Source: Terriglobales bacterium (GTDB lineage Bacteria; Acidobacteriota; Terriglobia; Terriglobales; Acidobacteriaceae). Taken from it: a stretch of DNA of 64,000 bases. The notes beneath the pieces were generated by a model. That model did not search any database, was not told the origin of the DNA, and was given only the letters and a program-made list of their open reading frames with translations. A program made the position numbers and the translations under genes. The stretch covers positions 62,001 to 126,000 of the forward strand of contig DATMPC010000058.1 in NCBI GenBank assembly GCA_035567895.1, in the 5' to 3' direction. Below, piece after piece: positions 8,166-18,101 of this stretch. How positions within the stretch are numbered: the stretch's first letter is position 1; every line of letters begins with the position of its first letter.

Positions 8166-9188
8166 TTAGCGAGGAAAAGCAATCACCTGATAAGCCTTGG
8201 TGACATTCGCCGCGACGCCGCCGGAGAAGGTCGGGCCGAATCTGTCGGCGTATTTCTTAACCAGCGCGTCCGAGACGGTCTTTTTGGCGTCATCGAGGGA
8301 AGCACCTTGGGCATATGCCGACGCGGTGCGGTCCATCAGTTCCTGAAAATACTCCTTCCACAACTCGAACTTTTGCGCGCCGTGCATCACGTCGCCGTGC
8401 CCGGCGATAATGGAATCGGCGCCGAGTTTTTCCGCGGCGTCCAGCGTCTTGATCCAGTCATACGGATAACTGTCGCCCATAAAGGGAGTCCAGCCGTGCA
8501 GCGCATCGCCGGTACACAGCACCTTCTCCTTGGGAAGGAAGACGAAAACGTCACCGTCGGTATGCGCTCGGCCGAGCCACAGAATCTCTACCGTGCGCGA
8601 TTTGCGGTGCAGAATCAGGCTGTGGTCAAAGGTCATGGTCGGCAGAGTCACTTGCATGAGCTTAAGCTCGCCGAAGTACGCTTCAGCCTGGCGAAGATTT
8701 TCTTGAATTGTGTTTTTCTGTTCGGCGCTGGACGCCTTTTCTAAATTGCTTTTGAGGGCAGCAATTTCCTGAGGCAGCGTCAAAATCTCATTCTTGATGC
8801 GGGGTATGCCGATGCGCTCAATGTTTGCGCGCGTGGCTTCAGACGAGATGATCTCGACACCGGCGGGCCAGGAACTGGGATAGGCCTCATTGCCCTGGTA
8901 GTGGTCCCAATGAAAGTGCGTGTTCACTACGAATTTCACTGGCTTGGGCGTGAGCTTCTTAATTTGCTCGATCAGAGCGCGGGCCGCCGAGGGTTTGGAG
9001 TGCGTGTCCACCACCAGCACGCCGTCGTCGAGCAGGATAATGGCGGCATTGCAGTTCACTTTGTGGGCGCGTTTGGAGATGGCCGCGTACACGCCATCAG
9101 CCACCGGCTTGATGTCGAACAGGTCGTCCGCAGCAAACGCCGGCACCACGAAAAGCAGGAAAAAGAACAGAGCAAAGCGCGGCTTCAT
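8166..9188 (-). CDS. Secreted metallo-beta-lactamase-fold hydrolase
   Basis: 340 residues from ATG 9188, chosen because GGAGG lies 9 bases upstream and a clean signal peptide (ending VVPAFAA) follows immediately. The metal-binding motif HFHWDH (residues 91-96, HxHxDH) is intact. Later ligand positions are present: a His in WLGRAHTDGD, an Asp in LCTGDALHG and a His in IAGHGD. An insertion of about 50 charged residues (about 120-170) separates the two halves of the fold. It resembles periplasmic MBL proteins annotated as hydrolases or subclass B-like enzymes; the substrate cannot be inferred and beta-lactamase activity should not be assumed. Confidence 0.85.
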   Translation of the reverse strand: MKPRFALFFFLLFVVPAFAADDLFDIKPVADGVYAAISKRAHKVNCNAAIILLDDGVLVVDTHSKPSAARALIEQIKKLTPKPVKFVVNTHFHWDHYQGNEAYPSSWPAGVEIISSEATRANIERIGIPRIKNEILTLPQEIAALKSNLEKASSAEQKNTIQENLRQAEAYFGELKLMQVTLPTMTFDHSLILHRKSRTVEILWLGRAHTDGDVFVFLPKEKVLCTGDALHGWTPFMGDSYPYDWIKTLDAAEKLGADSIIAGHGDVMHGAQKFELWKEYFQELMDRTASAYAQGASLDDAKKTVSDALVKKYADRFGPTFSGGVAANVTKAYQVIAFPR

Positions 9189-10080
9189 GAGCTCGTTCCT
9201 CCCAGGTTGAAGTTGCAGACGCGCGAGCGAGAGTACTACAAGGTTGCCACAGAGCAAAGCATGGCGTTAACGGGCCAAAATGCAAAGAAGAGGATCGAGA
9301 GCAGAGACGTGATGAGGCAAAAAGCGACAGGACGTGATCGGCGATCAGGTGGGCATCCCCTTATATTTGTTTTATTAGAATCCTTTTCACCACGGAGACA
9401 CAGAGAACACCGAGAAAGGCATAAAGCTAACCACCGGTTCGGCTGCGCTCAGGGCAGGCTCCGGACACGAAGGATCACAAAGGACTTCTAGCAGTCGAAG
9501 TTGCTTTCCCTCGTGTCCCTTCGTGTCCTTCGTGGTTTCATCGGGGTTTGGGTTTAAAGTGCAAGCCGCTCCGTAAGAGCTAGCTGGATTTGTTCATCAG
9601 GTGCGCGAGACCTTCGAGAACTTTGCGATCCTGCTCGGCTCAGCTGACAGTTTCCTTCCGACCCGACAGAGAGTATGAAGAACTCATGAATGCGGCGCGC
9701 CGGCGGCATGAGGGCTTTGCAAGGTCGTTTTTCTAGCGCTCACAAATTCCTGAATGTAGACACCATTTAGGGACGGCCATGCGGCGCGTATCCCCGCGCA
9801 CCTGCATCGCAGTTACATCCCATAACGGGAATTACACTTACATCCCGCAGAAGTATGTCGTCTCCTCATTGTTTACAGCCCGGTGACGAACTGATTGCAA
9901 TCAATTCGGTTTATTCATCCAGAGTAGCTCTTGTGTGGATCTTTAGAAGGCATTTGGAAAACTGCTGGCCCTTCTTAAGGACTGCACGCGGCCGGTTGCT
10001 TAGATTAGCCGCATGAACGACGCGGAGCTCGACAAGCACTCGTCGAAATCGAAATCTCAAATTCATACAAGGAGACCGAG
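9189..10080. other. Gene-poor interval with degenerate inverted repeats
   Basis: No convincing gene. At about 9388-9536 there are diverged family 2 words: CACCACGGAGACACAGAG on the left and CCCTTCGTGTCCTTCGTGG on the right, forming a loose inverted repeat. The remainder, including the presumed promoter of the gene at 10081, shows nothing I can name. Confidence 0.5.
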
Positions 10081-10773
10081 GTGAACATGAAAGGTATTGG
10101 AGCACTCTGCATGAATAATGGAGTGACAAAGAAACTTGCTCGTGGGTTGTTCGCGGCGCTCGCCGTAGTAACACTCTCTGGCGCTGCTATTGCTCAAGAC
10201 AAAGTGGACGAAATCAGCTTCGATTTAGTCCCAAACCCGGCGGTGATCAACTGCCTTCGGGCCAATGATTCCGAGACGCCGAAAGCACACGCTACCGTGG
10301 TTCGCGGCAAGCTGAACGATACTCTGGTCCTTGATCTGGATGGTATCAAGCCAGGTCTGGGATTCGATCTTTTCACGGTTCAGCGCAGCCCATTCCTCGC
10401 CGACGGCAGTCCTGACCCCAAATTCAAGGACATTTTCAAGGGTAGTTTCGGACTCGCCTGGTATCAGTCGGATATCCAAATTGGCAAGAACACCGACGAC
10501 GGTCACGTTCGCATCAAGACGATTCTTCTGGATCAGATCTTCGGATTCGATCCGGACGTCGCTCTTCCTCCGACCAATACGTTCCACGTCGGATTCTGGT
10601 TCAACAACCCCCAGGATATTACTGGATGCGGTGACCCAACGAAAACCACTCCGTTCAACGGCGAACATAATGCGGGACCATTCGCAATGATTAGTCTTCC
10701 GACCAAGAGCGGTCTGGGACCACTCTGCACCGATCCCAACGACGACACACACGCGACAGCCTGCAACCCGTAA
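10081..10773 (+). CDS. Secreted hypothetical protein
   Basis: 230 residues. GTG 10081 is preferred because AAGGAG sits 6 bases upstream; ATG 10087 is the alternative. A signal peptide with the core GLFAALAVVTLSGAAIA is cleaved near AIAQD. The mature domain (DEISFDLVPNPAVINC, LVLDLDGIKPGLGFDLFTV, FHVGFWFNNPQDITGC) is beta-rich and has four cysteines that could pair. No catalytic motif is evident. It is followed by a good intrinsic terminator, so it is transcribed alone. Confidence 0.75.
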   Translation: MNMKGIGALCMNNGVTKKLARGLFAALAVVTLSGAAIAQDKVDEISFDLVPNPAVINCLRANDSETPKAHATVVRGKLNDTLVLDLDGIKPGLGFDLFTVQRSPFLADGSPDPKFKDIFKGSFGLAWYQSDIQIGKNTDDGHVRIKTILLDQIFGFDPDVALPPTNTFHVGFWFNNPQDITGCGDPTKTTPFNGEHNAGPFAMISLPTKSGLGPLCTDPNDDTHATACNP

Positions 10774-10797
10774 CCTGCTATATGACCTGGCCGAGGG

Positions 10798-10833
10798 ACG
10801 GACGAGCGAACCTGCTCGTCCGTTTCAATTTCT
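10798..10833 (+). terminator. Rho-independent terminator
   Basis: A perfect 10-bp stem ACGGACGAGC / GCTCGTCCGT (10798-10807 and 10814-10823) closes a GAACCT loop and is followed by TTCAATTTCT. It lies 24 bases after the stop of the secreted protein gene. Confidence 0.8.
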
Positions 10834-11016
10834 AACGCCCCCTTCACCCCGCACGACTCTTCATCTTGCGTCATTTCGATACTCGAACCCGGCTCCTGTA
10901 AAGAGTGACAGTTGTAGCGCAGTCGTCCTGACGCTTACATAAGGTTGCGCTTACTTGCAAGTCTGTCCCGGTAGCTCTTCCACGCTTGCATCAACTCGAT
11001 CCTGGCGCACCTGTGT

Positions 11017-11028
11017 CGGGTTAACCCG
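11017..11028. promoter_or_regulatory. 12-bp perfect palindrome before the glucosidase gene
   Basis: CGGGTTAACCCG is perfectly self-complementary and lies 14 bases before the start codon. Together with AAAGGAC it forms the leader of the gene at 11043. It could be an operator or chance. Confidence 0.3.
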
Positions 11029-11042
11029 GCTAAAGGACATCT

Positions 11043-13802
11043 ATGCACCCGGTACAACAAATTCCGATTAATTACGCCGAAACGAGCGAACAGAAACGCC
11101 TGAATCAAGCCCGCGAAGCCGAAGTTCCTTGGAAGAAGTGGGGACCTTATTTAAGTGAGCGGCAGTGGGGGACCGTCCGTGAAGACTACAGTCAGGATGG
11201 AAACGCGTGGAACTATTTCAGTCACGATCAGTCACGCTCCCGCGCCTATCGCTGGGGAGAAGATGGCATCGCCGGGATCTCCGATGACGAGCAACAATTG
11301 TGTTTTGCTGTTGCCCTGTGGAATGGACGCGATCCCATTTTGAAAGAGCGCCTGTTTGGATTGACGAACGGCGAAGGGAATCACGGCGAAGATGTGAAGG
11401 AATATTACTTCTACGTGGACAGCACACCGACCCATTCCTACATGAAGTATCTGTACAAGTATCCTCAGCGGGAATTTCCTTATCGTGACCTGGTAGAGGC
11501 GAATCGTCGCCGCTCTCGAGAAGAGTTGGAGTACGAGCTGCTCGATACAGGGATCTTTGATGACGATCGATATTTTGACGTGTTCGTCGAGTACGCGAAG
11601 GAGAGCCCTGAGGACTTGGCGATCCGCATTTCGGTTCACAACCGTGGACCGGAGGCCGCAGACATTTATGTACTTCCTACACTTTGGTTTCGCAACACGT
11701 GGTCCTGGGAAGACGGCACGACCAAGCCCACGCTGCGTCAATTGAATGGCGCAAGAATTGTGGCATCACACGGGGAACTGGGTGATCGAACCTTGCACTG
11801 TGATGGCCACCCCGAATTGCTATTTACCGAAAATGAATCCAACGCTAGCCGCCTATGGGGACAGCCCAATCGATCGCCTTACGTGAAAGATGCTTTTCAT
11901 GAGTACCTGATCTCAGGCAAGACCGCAGCAGTGAATCCAGGGAAGCTGGGTACCAAGGCTGCCGCCGTTTATCGTCTGCAGGTGCCCGCAGGCGAGAGCA
12001 AGGTCGTCCGGCTGATGCTGAGTACCAAATCGGGCCTCGATGCGTTTGCCAAGTTTGACCAGATCTTCGCAACGCGTCTCGCTGAGGCAAATGAATTTTA
12101 CGATCGCATCACGCCCCCTTCCTTGAGTGAGGACGAACGCCGCGTGCATCGTCAGGCATTAGCTGGGATGTTGTGGAGCAAGCAGTTCTACTACTTCGAT
12201 CTAGACCGTTGGTTGGATGAGCACGATTCTCACCCTCTGATGAGTGGGAGGGGTCGGAAGGTCCGGAATACCGAGTGGTTCCACATGCTGAACAAGGACA
12301 TTATCTCAATGCCCGACAAATGGGAGTATCCATGGTATGCGGCATGGGACCTGGCCTTTCACACGATTGCGCTCTCATTAGTAGACTTCGATTTCGCCAA
12401 GGACCAGCTGCTACTGATGCTGCGGAATCTGTATTCGCATCCCAACGGACAGATTCCAGCTTACGAGTGGAATTTCAGCGATGTGAATCCGCCGGTACAC
12501 GCCTGGGCGACTCTCTTTCTTTTTAACATTGAAAAGGGACTGGGCCGGGCAGATCTGCGGTTCCTCGAGCAGTCATTCCAGGGACTGATGCTGAATTTCA
12601 ACTGGTGGGTCAATCGTAAGGATCCTGAAGGCAAGAATGTTTTTGCCGGCGGTTTTCTCGGACTCGATAACATCGGCGTCTTCGATCGGAGCGCTCCGCT
12701 GCCCACGGGTGGGTTCCTGGACCAGGCTGATGGCACTGCCTGGATGGCGTTCTATTGCCAGTGCATGCTGGAGATCGCTCTCATTCTGACCGAATATGAC
12801 GACGTATATCAGGACATCGCATTCCGGTTCCTGGAACATTTCCTCTGGATCTCATATGCCATGGATCGCATTGGAGAGAACCAGGATGACATGTGGGATG
12901 AGAGGGATGGGTTCTTCTACGACTTGCTGCATTTCCCGAATGGGGAGACGATGCGGCTGAAAGTTCGCTCGATGGTGGGTTTGCTGCCATTGTGCGCGTC
13001 CACCGTCCTGGAACCAACCGGCATTGTGGCGCGAAGTCCTCGGTTGAAGGCGCTGATCGAAACATTCAAGAAGCGGCATCCAGATTTACTGAAGCAGATT
13101 GCCCCCGGCGATGCGACGTTCACCGGATATGCGGGACGCTCGTTGTTGTCCACGTGTAACAAAAAGAAGCTCGAGCAGATTTTGGCGTACCTGCTCGACG
13201 AAAATGAGTTCTTAGGTCCTTACGGAGTCCGATCACTTTCGAGATATCACCTGGAGCATCCGTTCGTGTTCAATCTCAGCGGACAGGAATACAAAGTGCA
13301 ATATCTCCCCGCAGAGTCGAACACGGGAATGTTCGGCGGCAATTCCAACTGGCGCGGTCCGGTCTGGATGCCGGTGAATGGGCTCTTGATACGAGCGCTC
13401 GCGAACCTGTACCAGTTTTATGGCGATGACTTCAAGGTCGAATGTCCTACCGGCTCGGGAAAAAAGATGACGTTGTATGAGGTGGCGAAGGAGCTTGGCC
13501 GCAGGCTGAACAGCATCTTCCTCCGCGACGCCAGCGGCAAGCGTCCAGTGTATGGAGGAACCAGGAAGTTCCAGGAAGACCCGCATTGGAAGGACTACAT
13601 CCTGTTCTACGAATACTTTCACGGAGACAACGGTGCAGGACTGGGAGCCAGCCATCAGACTGGATGGACTGGAATCATCGCTCGCAACATTGATTTGTTC
13701 GCCCGCGGGAGCGCCGCCGATTGGCTGAACGTCGCCAAGAGTGATCTCGCGGCGCGCATGACGCGCGACCAGGTTGCGGGAGTTCGAAAGGCTGCCGGAT
13801 AG
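11043..13802 (+). CDS. GH63-like (MGH1-type) glucosidase
   Basis: 919 residues from ATG 11043 (AAAGGAC upstream). It has no signal peptide, so it is probably cytoplasmic. The N-terminal region (SERQWGTVREDYS, WNYFSHDQSRSRAYRWGEDG) and the (alpha/alpha)6 catalytic region are those of bacterial proteins related to processing alpha-glucosidase and MGH1-like hydrolases. The motif YAAWDLAFHTIAL (about residue 435) holds the Asp expected as general acid. NWRGPVWMPVNGLL and HGDNGAGLGASHQTGWTG are conserved near the C-terminus. The likely substrate is an alpha-glucoside such as a compatible solute or oligosaccharide; the exact one is unknown. Confidence 0.85.
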   Translation: MHPVQQIPINYAETSEQKRLNQAREAEVPWKKWGPYLSERQWGTVREDYSQDGNAWNYFSHDQSRSRAYRWGEDGIAGISDDEQQLCFAVALWNGRDPILKERLFGLTNGEGNHGEDVKEYYFYVDSTPTHSYMKYLYKYPQREFPYRDLVEANRRRSREELEYELLDTGIFDDDRYFDVFVEYAKESPEDLAIRISVHNRGPEAADIYVLPTLWFRNTWSWEDGTTKPTLRQLNGARIVASHGELGDRTLHCDGHPELLFTENESNASRLWGQPNRSPYVKDAFHEYLISGKTAAVNPGKLGTKAAAVYRLQVPAGESKVVRLMLSTKSGLDAFAKFDQIFATRLAEANEFYDRITPPSLSEDERRVHRQALAGMLWSKQFYYFDLDRWLDEHDSHPLMSGRGRKVRNTEWFHMLNKDIISMPDKWEYPWYAAWDLAFHTIALSLVDFDFAKDQLLLMLRNLYSHPNGQIPAYEWNFSDVNPPVHAWATLFLFNIEKGLGRADLRFLEQSFQGLMLNFNWWVNRKDPEGKNVFAGGFLGLDNIGVFDRSAPLPTGGFLDQADGTAWMAFYCQCMLEIALILTEYDDVYQDIAFRFLEHFLWISYAMDRIGENQDDMWDERDGFFYDLLHFPNGETMRLKVRSMVGLLPLCASTVLEPTGIVARSPRLKALIETFKKRHPDLLKQIAPGDATFTGYAGRSLLSTCNKKKLEQILAYLLDENEFLGPYGVRSLSRYHLEHPFVFNLSGQEYKVQYLPAESNTGMFGGNSNWRGPVWMPVNGLLIRALANLYQFYGDDFKVECPTGSGKKMTLYEVAKELGRRLNSIFLRDASGKRPVYGGTRKFQEDPHWKDYILFYEYFHGDNGAGLGASHQTGWTGIIARNIDLFARGSAADWLNVAKSDLAARMTRDQVAGVRKAAG

Positions 13803-13938
13803 ACTCTTGAGCTTCTGTTGCAGGTGTTTGTCTGGTTGGGAACAAGGCTCAGCTTCGAGAACCGTGACTTACGACCAAGGCTGTTTCGAAAGCTGCGGCA
13901 AAGCGCCGTGATAGCGGCTCGGCAGCGAGTGTTGCCCT

Positions 13939-15561
13939 TCAGGATTGTGCCGATTTTATCGGAATGTCAGCTTCGATCATGGTGCCGCGCATCGGTTCTG
14001 AGCAGAGCGTGAATGTTCCGCCTACCAAAGTAACGCGCTCTCGCATGCTTGCAAGTCCCAAGGCCACAGAACGCTCACGCTCTGGGGGAATTCCAATTCC
14101 GTCGTCCGCGATATGCAGGGAGATCCGTTCACCTCTCCCGCGTAGTTGAACTTGAACTGTGTGAGCATGGCTGTGCCGGGCAACGTTATGCAGCGCTTCC
14201 TGCGCTACCCGGTAGAGACAAAGCGAGATTTGCGGATTCAGGTTTGCCGTGACGTTCTCCTCGGCGAACGAGACTTCAATCGAAGTTTCCTGAGTAACGG
14301 TCTCGCAGAGATTTCGAAGCGCGGAGACAAGGCCCAGAAATTCAAGGTGAGTTGAGTGCAGATCGTGAGAAAGTGAACGTGTGGCGGCGGAGGTGTCGGC
14401 AGCCTGGCGATACAGCTTGTCGATAATTGGCTTCAATTCCTCGCTTGATTGAACCCTGAGTTGGTCGAGTTCCAGTTCGAGCAGGGTGAGCTGCTGTCCG
14501 ATATCGTCGTGTAGTTCTCGCGCGATGCGGCGTCGCTCCTGCTCTTGTGCGTCGATGAGTTTGCCTCTGCTTTGACGCAATGTCTCTTCTACAGCGTTCC
14601 GCTCGGCGAGCACGGCTGCCAGTAGCATCATCGGCAGAGCAATCGTGCACAGAAATATTTGTATGCCGAGGATGCTCTCCGCCATAGGCGCGAAGATAAA
14701 TGGATCTCGGCCATGCGTAGCGTGCCAGATTGAAATGGTTGAAATTGCAAGAAGCGACGGATAGAGTCCAGCCACTCCGAAGCGCACAACGATCCAGAGC
14801 ACTAGCGGCAGCGGGCTGAACATGAGCGCAGGAATGGTTGGGTGCGCAATGCCAAAAACGGCATTGCTCACGGAAATGATTCCTGCGCCCAACAGAACCG
14901 CTTCGATTATCCGCGCTGGAGTAAGATGCCGCAGCCATCGACGTCCATTCAGGGTCCAGACAATGATCGTCGGCGCCACCGTTATATCAGCCAGCATGTT
15001 CGAGAACAGGCGCGATGTCCAAAGCTTCCAATACCCATTTCCGAACCCAGTGCTTACAACTACGGCAGCATCAACGAACGACGATGCCAATGGGGCAAAG
15101 AAGATCGCGAACCCCAGGAACACGAGCACGCCAGACACGTCCTCAAACAGCTCTTCTGGTTTCTTAAAATGCCGGATGCATGCGGCGCCGACCAGGCCCT
15201 CAGCGCTGTTGCTGATGAACAATCCGCAGACTGTGAGCAGAGGTCTGCCCGCCGGCAGCTGAGCCAAAAGGTGAGCAGGAAATACTGCCAGCAAGATGAT
15301 CCACCACATTCGTACAGGAGCCAGCAGAAATGCAGCGAGCAAAATCGCGTTCGGTGGCCAGAACGTGGAGATCGGCGTGTCGTGCAGCTTCAGTACGAAG
15401 CCGATTCGCGTGCCAATAAAGTAGCCAGCCGCGACCAGAAGAGAGAACAGGACTTGGCGCGGGTAGCCTGTTAACAGGGAAGCAATGACTGAGTGGTTAT
15501 CCCGGACAAGTCTGGGACCTCCCACCCGCGGTAGGCTCAAAGTCAACGTACGGCCGATCAT
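13939..15561 (-). CDS. MASE1-domain sensor histidine kinase (NarL-type)
   Basis: 540 residues. The N-terminal 300 or so residues are multi-spanning and match a MASE1 sensory domain (GTRIGFVLKLHDTPISTFWPPNAI near residue 50 is its hallmark region). A short coiled coil leads to a HisKA_3 phosphoacceptor, RIARELHDDIGQQL (His near 345). The HATPase_c domain includes YRVAQEALHNVARHS (N-box), DDGIGIPPE (G1) and GLASMRERV (G2). The ATG is preceded by GAGG at 8 bases. It is divergent from the receiver gene at 15802, the probable partner. The signal is unknown. Confidence 0.9.
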   Translation of the reverse strand: MIGRTLTLSLPRVGGPRLVRDNHSVIASLLTGYPRQVLFSLLVAAGYFIGTRIGFVLKLHDTPISTFWPPNAILLAAFLLAPVRMWWIILLAVFPAHLLAQLPAGRPLLTVCGLFISNSAEGLVGAACIRHFKKPEELFEDVSGVLVFLGFAIFFAPLASSFVDAAVVVSTGFGNGYWKLWTSRLFSNMLADITVAPTIIVWTLNGRRWLRHLTPARIIEAVLLGAGIISVSNAVFGIAHPTIPALMFSPLPLVLWIVVRFGVAGLYPSLLAISTISIWHATHGRDPFIFAPMAESILGIQIFLCTIALPMMLLAAVLAERNAVEETLRQSRGKLIDAQEQERRRIARELHDDIGQQLTLLELELDQLRVQSSEELKPIIDKLYRQAADTSAATRSLSHDLHSTHLEFLGLVSALRNLCETVTQETSIEVSFAEENVTANLNPQISLCLYRVAQEALHNVARHSHAHTVQVQLRGRGERISLHIADDGIGIPPERERSVALGLASMRERVTLVGGTFTLCSEPMRGTMIEADIPIKSAQS

Positions 15562-15801
15562 GCAGCTACCTCAGGGGAAGGAGAGCAGAGAGAACGTGCA
15601 TGCAAGACCAAAATCGGCCAAGCACGAATTTTGAGGCATCTTAGTGCAGTTTCCTGATTCCGGCAATGGATTTTCTTCCAGAAACCGAAGGTGTACTATT
15701 AGCGATTTCTGGGTAACGAGGCCCATGTTCCAGCGTCCACTCTTCCGGCAATGCGTCATCCAAGGACTGCGCTTGTTTAATCCCTTCCGAGTCGTTGGCG
15801 A

Positions 15802-16218
15802 ATGACTGACAAACCGGCTGCCCCTCGAGTGGTTATCGCCGATGACCATTTAGGGATTGTGAATCAAGTGGCATCTTTGCTGGGCACGGAGTTTGACGTC
15901 GTAGCGACTGCGCACGACGGTATGTCTGCTCTGGATTGTGTGCGCCGCCTCGATCCAGACATCACTCTTCTAGACCTTTACATGCCTGGAATGAATGGGC
16001 TGGACGTTGCGAGAACTCTAAAAACATCCGGCGCCAGAACCGTAGCAGTAATCATGACCGGCTACAACGATCCCGAACTGGCCAAAGCTGCAATCGCGGC
16101 CGGAGCCATGGCTTTTGTGGCAAAGTCGCGGCTGTCGCAGGACCTGCTTCCCGCCATGCGTGCCGCGGCACAGGGATATGTTTTTGTCTCGAGGATTACA
16201 ACAACAAAGAACTCCTGA
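15802..16218 (+). CDS. Single-domain response regulator
   Basis: 138 residues, essentially one receiver domain: acidic pair in VVIADDH, phosphoacceptor Asp in TLLDLYMPG, Thr in IMTGYND and Lys in FVAKS. NarL-type kinases usually partner receivers carrying a LuxR helix-turn-helix, but here the protein ends about 20 residues after the receiver and no HTH is found in the following 140 bases. It may act by protein contact or be truncated. It is divergent from the MASE1 kinase with a shared intergenic region (15562-15801). Confidence 0.85.
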   Translation: MTDKPAAPRVVIADDHLGIVNQVASLLGTEFDVVATAHDGMSALDCVRRLDPDITLLDLYMPGMNGLDVARTLKTSGARTVAVIMTGYNDPELAKAAIAAGAMAFVAKSRLSQDLLPAMRAAAQGYVFVSRITTTKNS

Positions 16219-16358
16219 GTGCTTGCTGAGGTGGACCGCTGATTTGCAGAATCGTAGCGGTCAATCGAGCCGAATGCGACTGCGCAGAAGTCAACCAGAG
16301 GCGCGTAGTTCCCAATGCAGACTTTACATGGCAAAGTACACTACAGTAAGATGTTGCC

Positions 16359-17807
16359 ATGCGTATCAGAATGATTCTGCCTGCGCTGACCGAAGCCACA
16401 AGCCCTCTGTTCCGTCCGATCAAGTACTCACTCTTTCCGCCATTGGGATTGGCCACGCTGGCGGCGTATGCGGATCCGGAAGACAGGGTCACGATTACCG
16501 ATGAGCACGTCGAGAGACTCAGGACGGATGATCAGCCAGACCTGGTCGTTATCCAGGTCTACATCACGTCGGCATTGCGCGCGTATCGTATTGCCGATTC
16601 ATATCGCGCCAGGGGATGCTATGTCGTGTTGGGCGGACTGCATGTTACTTCGTTGCCGGACGAGGCCGCGCAGCATGCTGACACCATCTTTCTTGGTCCG
16701 GGCGAAGATACTTGGCCGCAGTTTCTGGGCGACTTTCGCAACCGGCAGCCGAAGAAGCGTTATCAGTCGCTACAGAGGAGCCTGCTCGAGTTGCCACCGG
16801 TGCGACGCGATCTGATCAAACGGCATTTATATCTGGTGCCGAACTCGATCGTGGTCTCGCGCGGCTGTCCTTACGTCTGCGACTTCTGTTACAAGGAAGC
16901 GTTCTTTCGCGGCGGCAAATCTTTCTACACGCAAACCGTAGACGCGGCGCTAGCCGAGATCGAACGTCTGCCGGGCAAGCATCTGTACTTTCTCGACGAT
17001 CACCTCTTTGGCAACGTGCGCTTTGCAACGGCGCTGTTTGAGGGCATGCGTGGCATGGGACGTCTGTGGCAGGCGGCCGGCACGGTGAATTCTGTGCTCG
17101 CGCCTGATCTGCTGGAAAAGGCAGTCGCCTGCGGCTTGAGCAGCCTGTTCGTCGGATTTGAAACGACGAACGCCGACAATCTGCAAGAGCAGCACAAGGT
17201 GCAGAACATCCGGCGCGACTACAATGCGGCAGTCAAGCGCCTGCACGATCTCGGCGTAATGGTGAACGGCAGTTTTGTCTTTGGCATGGATCATGACGAT
17301 CCATCAGTGTTCCGGCACACGATTGATTGGGCGGTCAGCCAGGGCATCGAGACGGCGACCTTTCATATCCTTACGCCGTATCCCAGCACAGCGTTGTACG
17401 AACGCATGGCAGCGGATGGCAGGCTGCTTCACAGCAACTGGGACGACTACGATACGCGGCACTGCGTCTTCAAGCCCAGAAAACTTCGTCCGCAGGAACT
17501 AGAAGAAGGATATTGGCGTGCGTACGAAGACTTCTATCGCTGGGGCTCCATCCTGCGCGGCGCTCGCGCAAAGCCAACCTTGCTAAGAAGTCTTCGCCAC
17601 ATCGCATACGCGGGAGCGTGGAAGAAATTCGAGCCACTGTGGGATTTGATCATCCGCACCAAACAAGTGAATCGGATACTCCCATTTCTCGAAGCCGTGC
17701 TGGACAATTTCCGCCAGGCCGAAAGGCCGCACGACCCTGAAACCTCGGCTTTACAGGGAGAGCAGTCCGTCCCGATTCTTGCGGCTGCCGACCTATACGA
17801 TCGATGA
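16359..17807 (+). CDS. B12-binding-domain radical SAM protein
   Basis: 482 residues. The N-terminal part (about 1-150) has the Rossmann-like cobalamin-binding fold typical of class B radical SAM enzymes (VVLGGLHVTSLPDEA, FLGPGEDTW). The radical SAM cluster motif is CPYVCDFC (CxxxCxxC, about residue 170), followed by a TIM-barrel core (YFLDDHLFG, LFVGFETTNADNL, NGSFVFGMDHD). The C-terminal 100 residues are family-specific. Such enzymes methylate or rearrange unactivated carbons in lipids and secondary metabolites; the substrate cannot be told and no biosynthetic partner is adjacent. Confidence 0.85.
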   Translation: MRIRMILPALTEATSPLFRPIKYSLFPPLGLATLAAYADPEDRVTITDEHVERLRTDDQPDLVVIQVYITSALRAYRIADSYRARGCYVVLGGLHVTSLPDEAAQHADTIFLGPGEDTWPQFLGDFRNRQPKKRYQSLQRSLLELPPVRRDLIKRHLYLVPNSIVVSRGCPYVCDFCYKEAFFRGGKSFYTQTVDAALAEIERLPGKHLYFLDDHLFGNVRFATALFEGMRGMGRLWQAAGTVNSVLAPDLLEKAVACGLSSLFVGFETTNADNLQEQHKVQNIRRDYNAAVKRLHDLGVMVNGSFVFGMDHDDPSVFRHTIDWAVSQGIETATFHILTPYPSTALYERMAADGRLLHSNWDDYDTRHCVFKPRKLRPQELEEGYWRAYEDFYRWGSILRGARAKPTLLRSLRHIAYAGAWKKFEPLWDLIIRTKQVNRILPFLEAVLDNFRQAERPHDPETSALQGEQSVPILAAADLYDR

Positions 17808-17856
17808 AGTTCGAAGTCGCGTCTGAATAACTACCTGTCGCAAGGAGACGCAGAGG

Positions 17857-17964
17857 ATGGCGAGCACGCGGATTCATCCAAAGATTGCATTTAACGGCAC
17901 CTCCATCGGGGTGGAAGCCACTTTCAAGATCCAACTGGGAGTCCAGCACACCAATGAGGTTTGA
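17857..17964 (+). CDS. Possible 35-residue small protein
   Basis: The ATG at 17857 is preceded by CAAGGAG at about 8 bases, a good ribosome-binding site in an otherwise empty gap. The product starts MASTRIHPKIAFNGTSIGVE and continues ATFKIQLGVQHTNEV. It is soluble, with no signal or membrane segment, and matches no family I know. Chance cannot be excluded. Confidence 0.3.
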   Translation: MASTRIHPKIAFNGTSIGVEATFKIQLGVQHTNEV

Positions 17965-18101
17965 CACCGCCTATGGTCGGCTTCCAAAAACAAAGTTTCA
18001 AAGTTGCCGAAGACATCTATTCTGATTAAGGTCCTTTCTTAACACAGGACCGTGGTGTATTAAGGCTAAACTCGTTCTTAGCCGGAGGAGCTGGGCAATC
18101 A

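Noticed and set aside
9580-9700. Possible gene remnant (frame with AEQDRKVLEGLAHLMNKSS on the minus strand)
   Set aside because: Only about 20 plausible codons between stops; too little to support.
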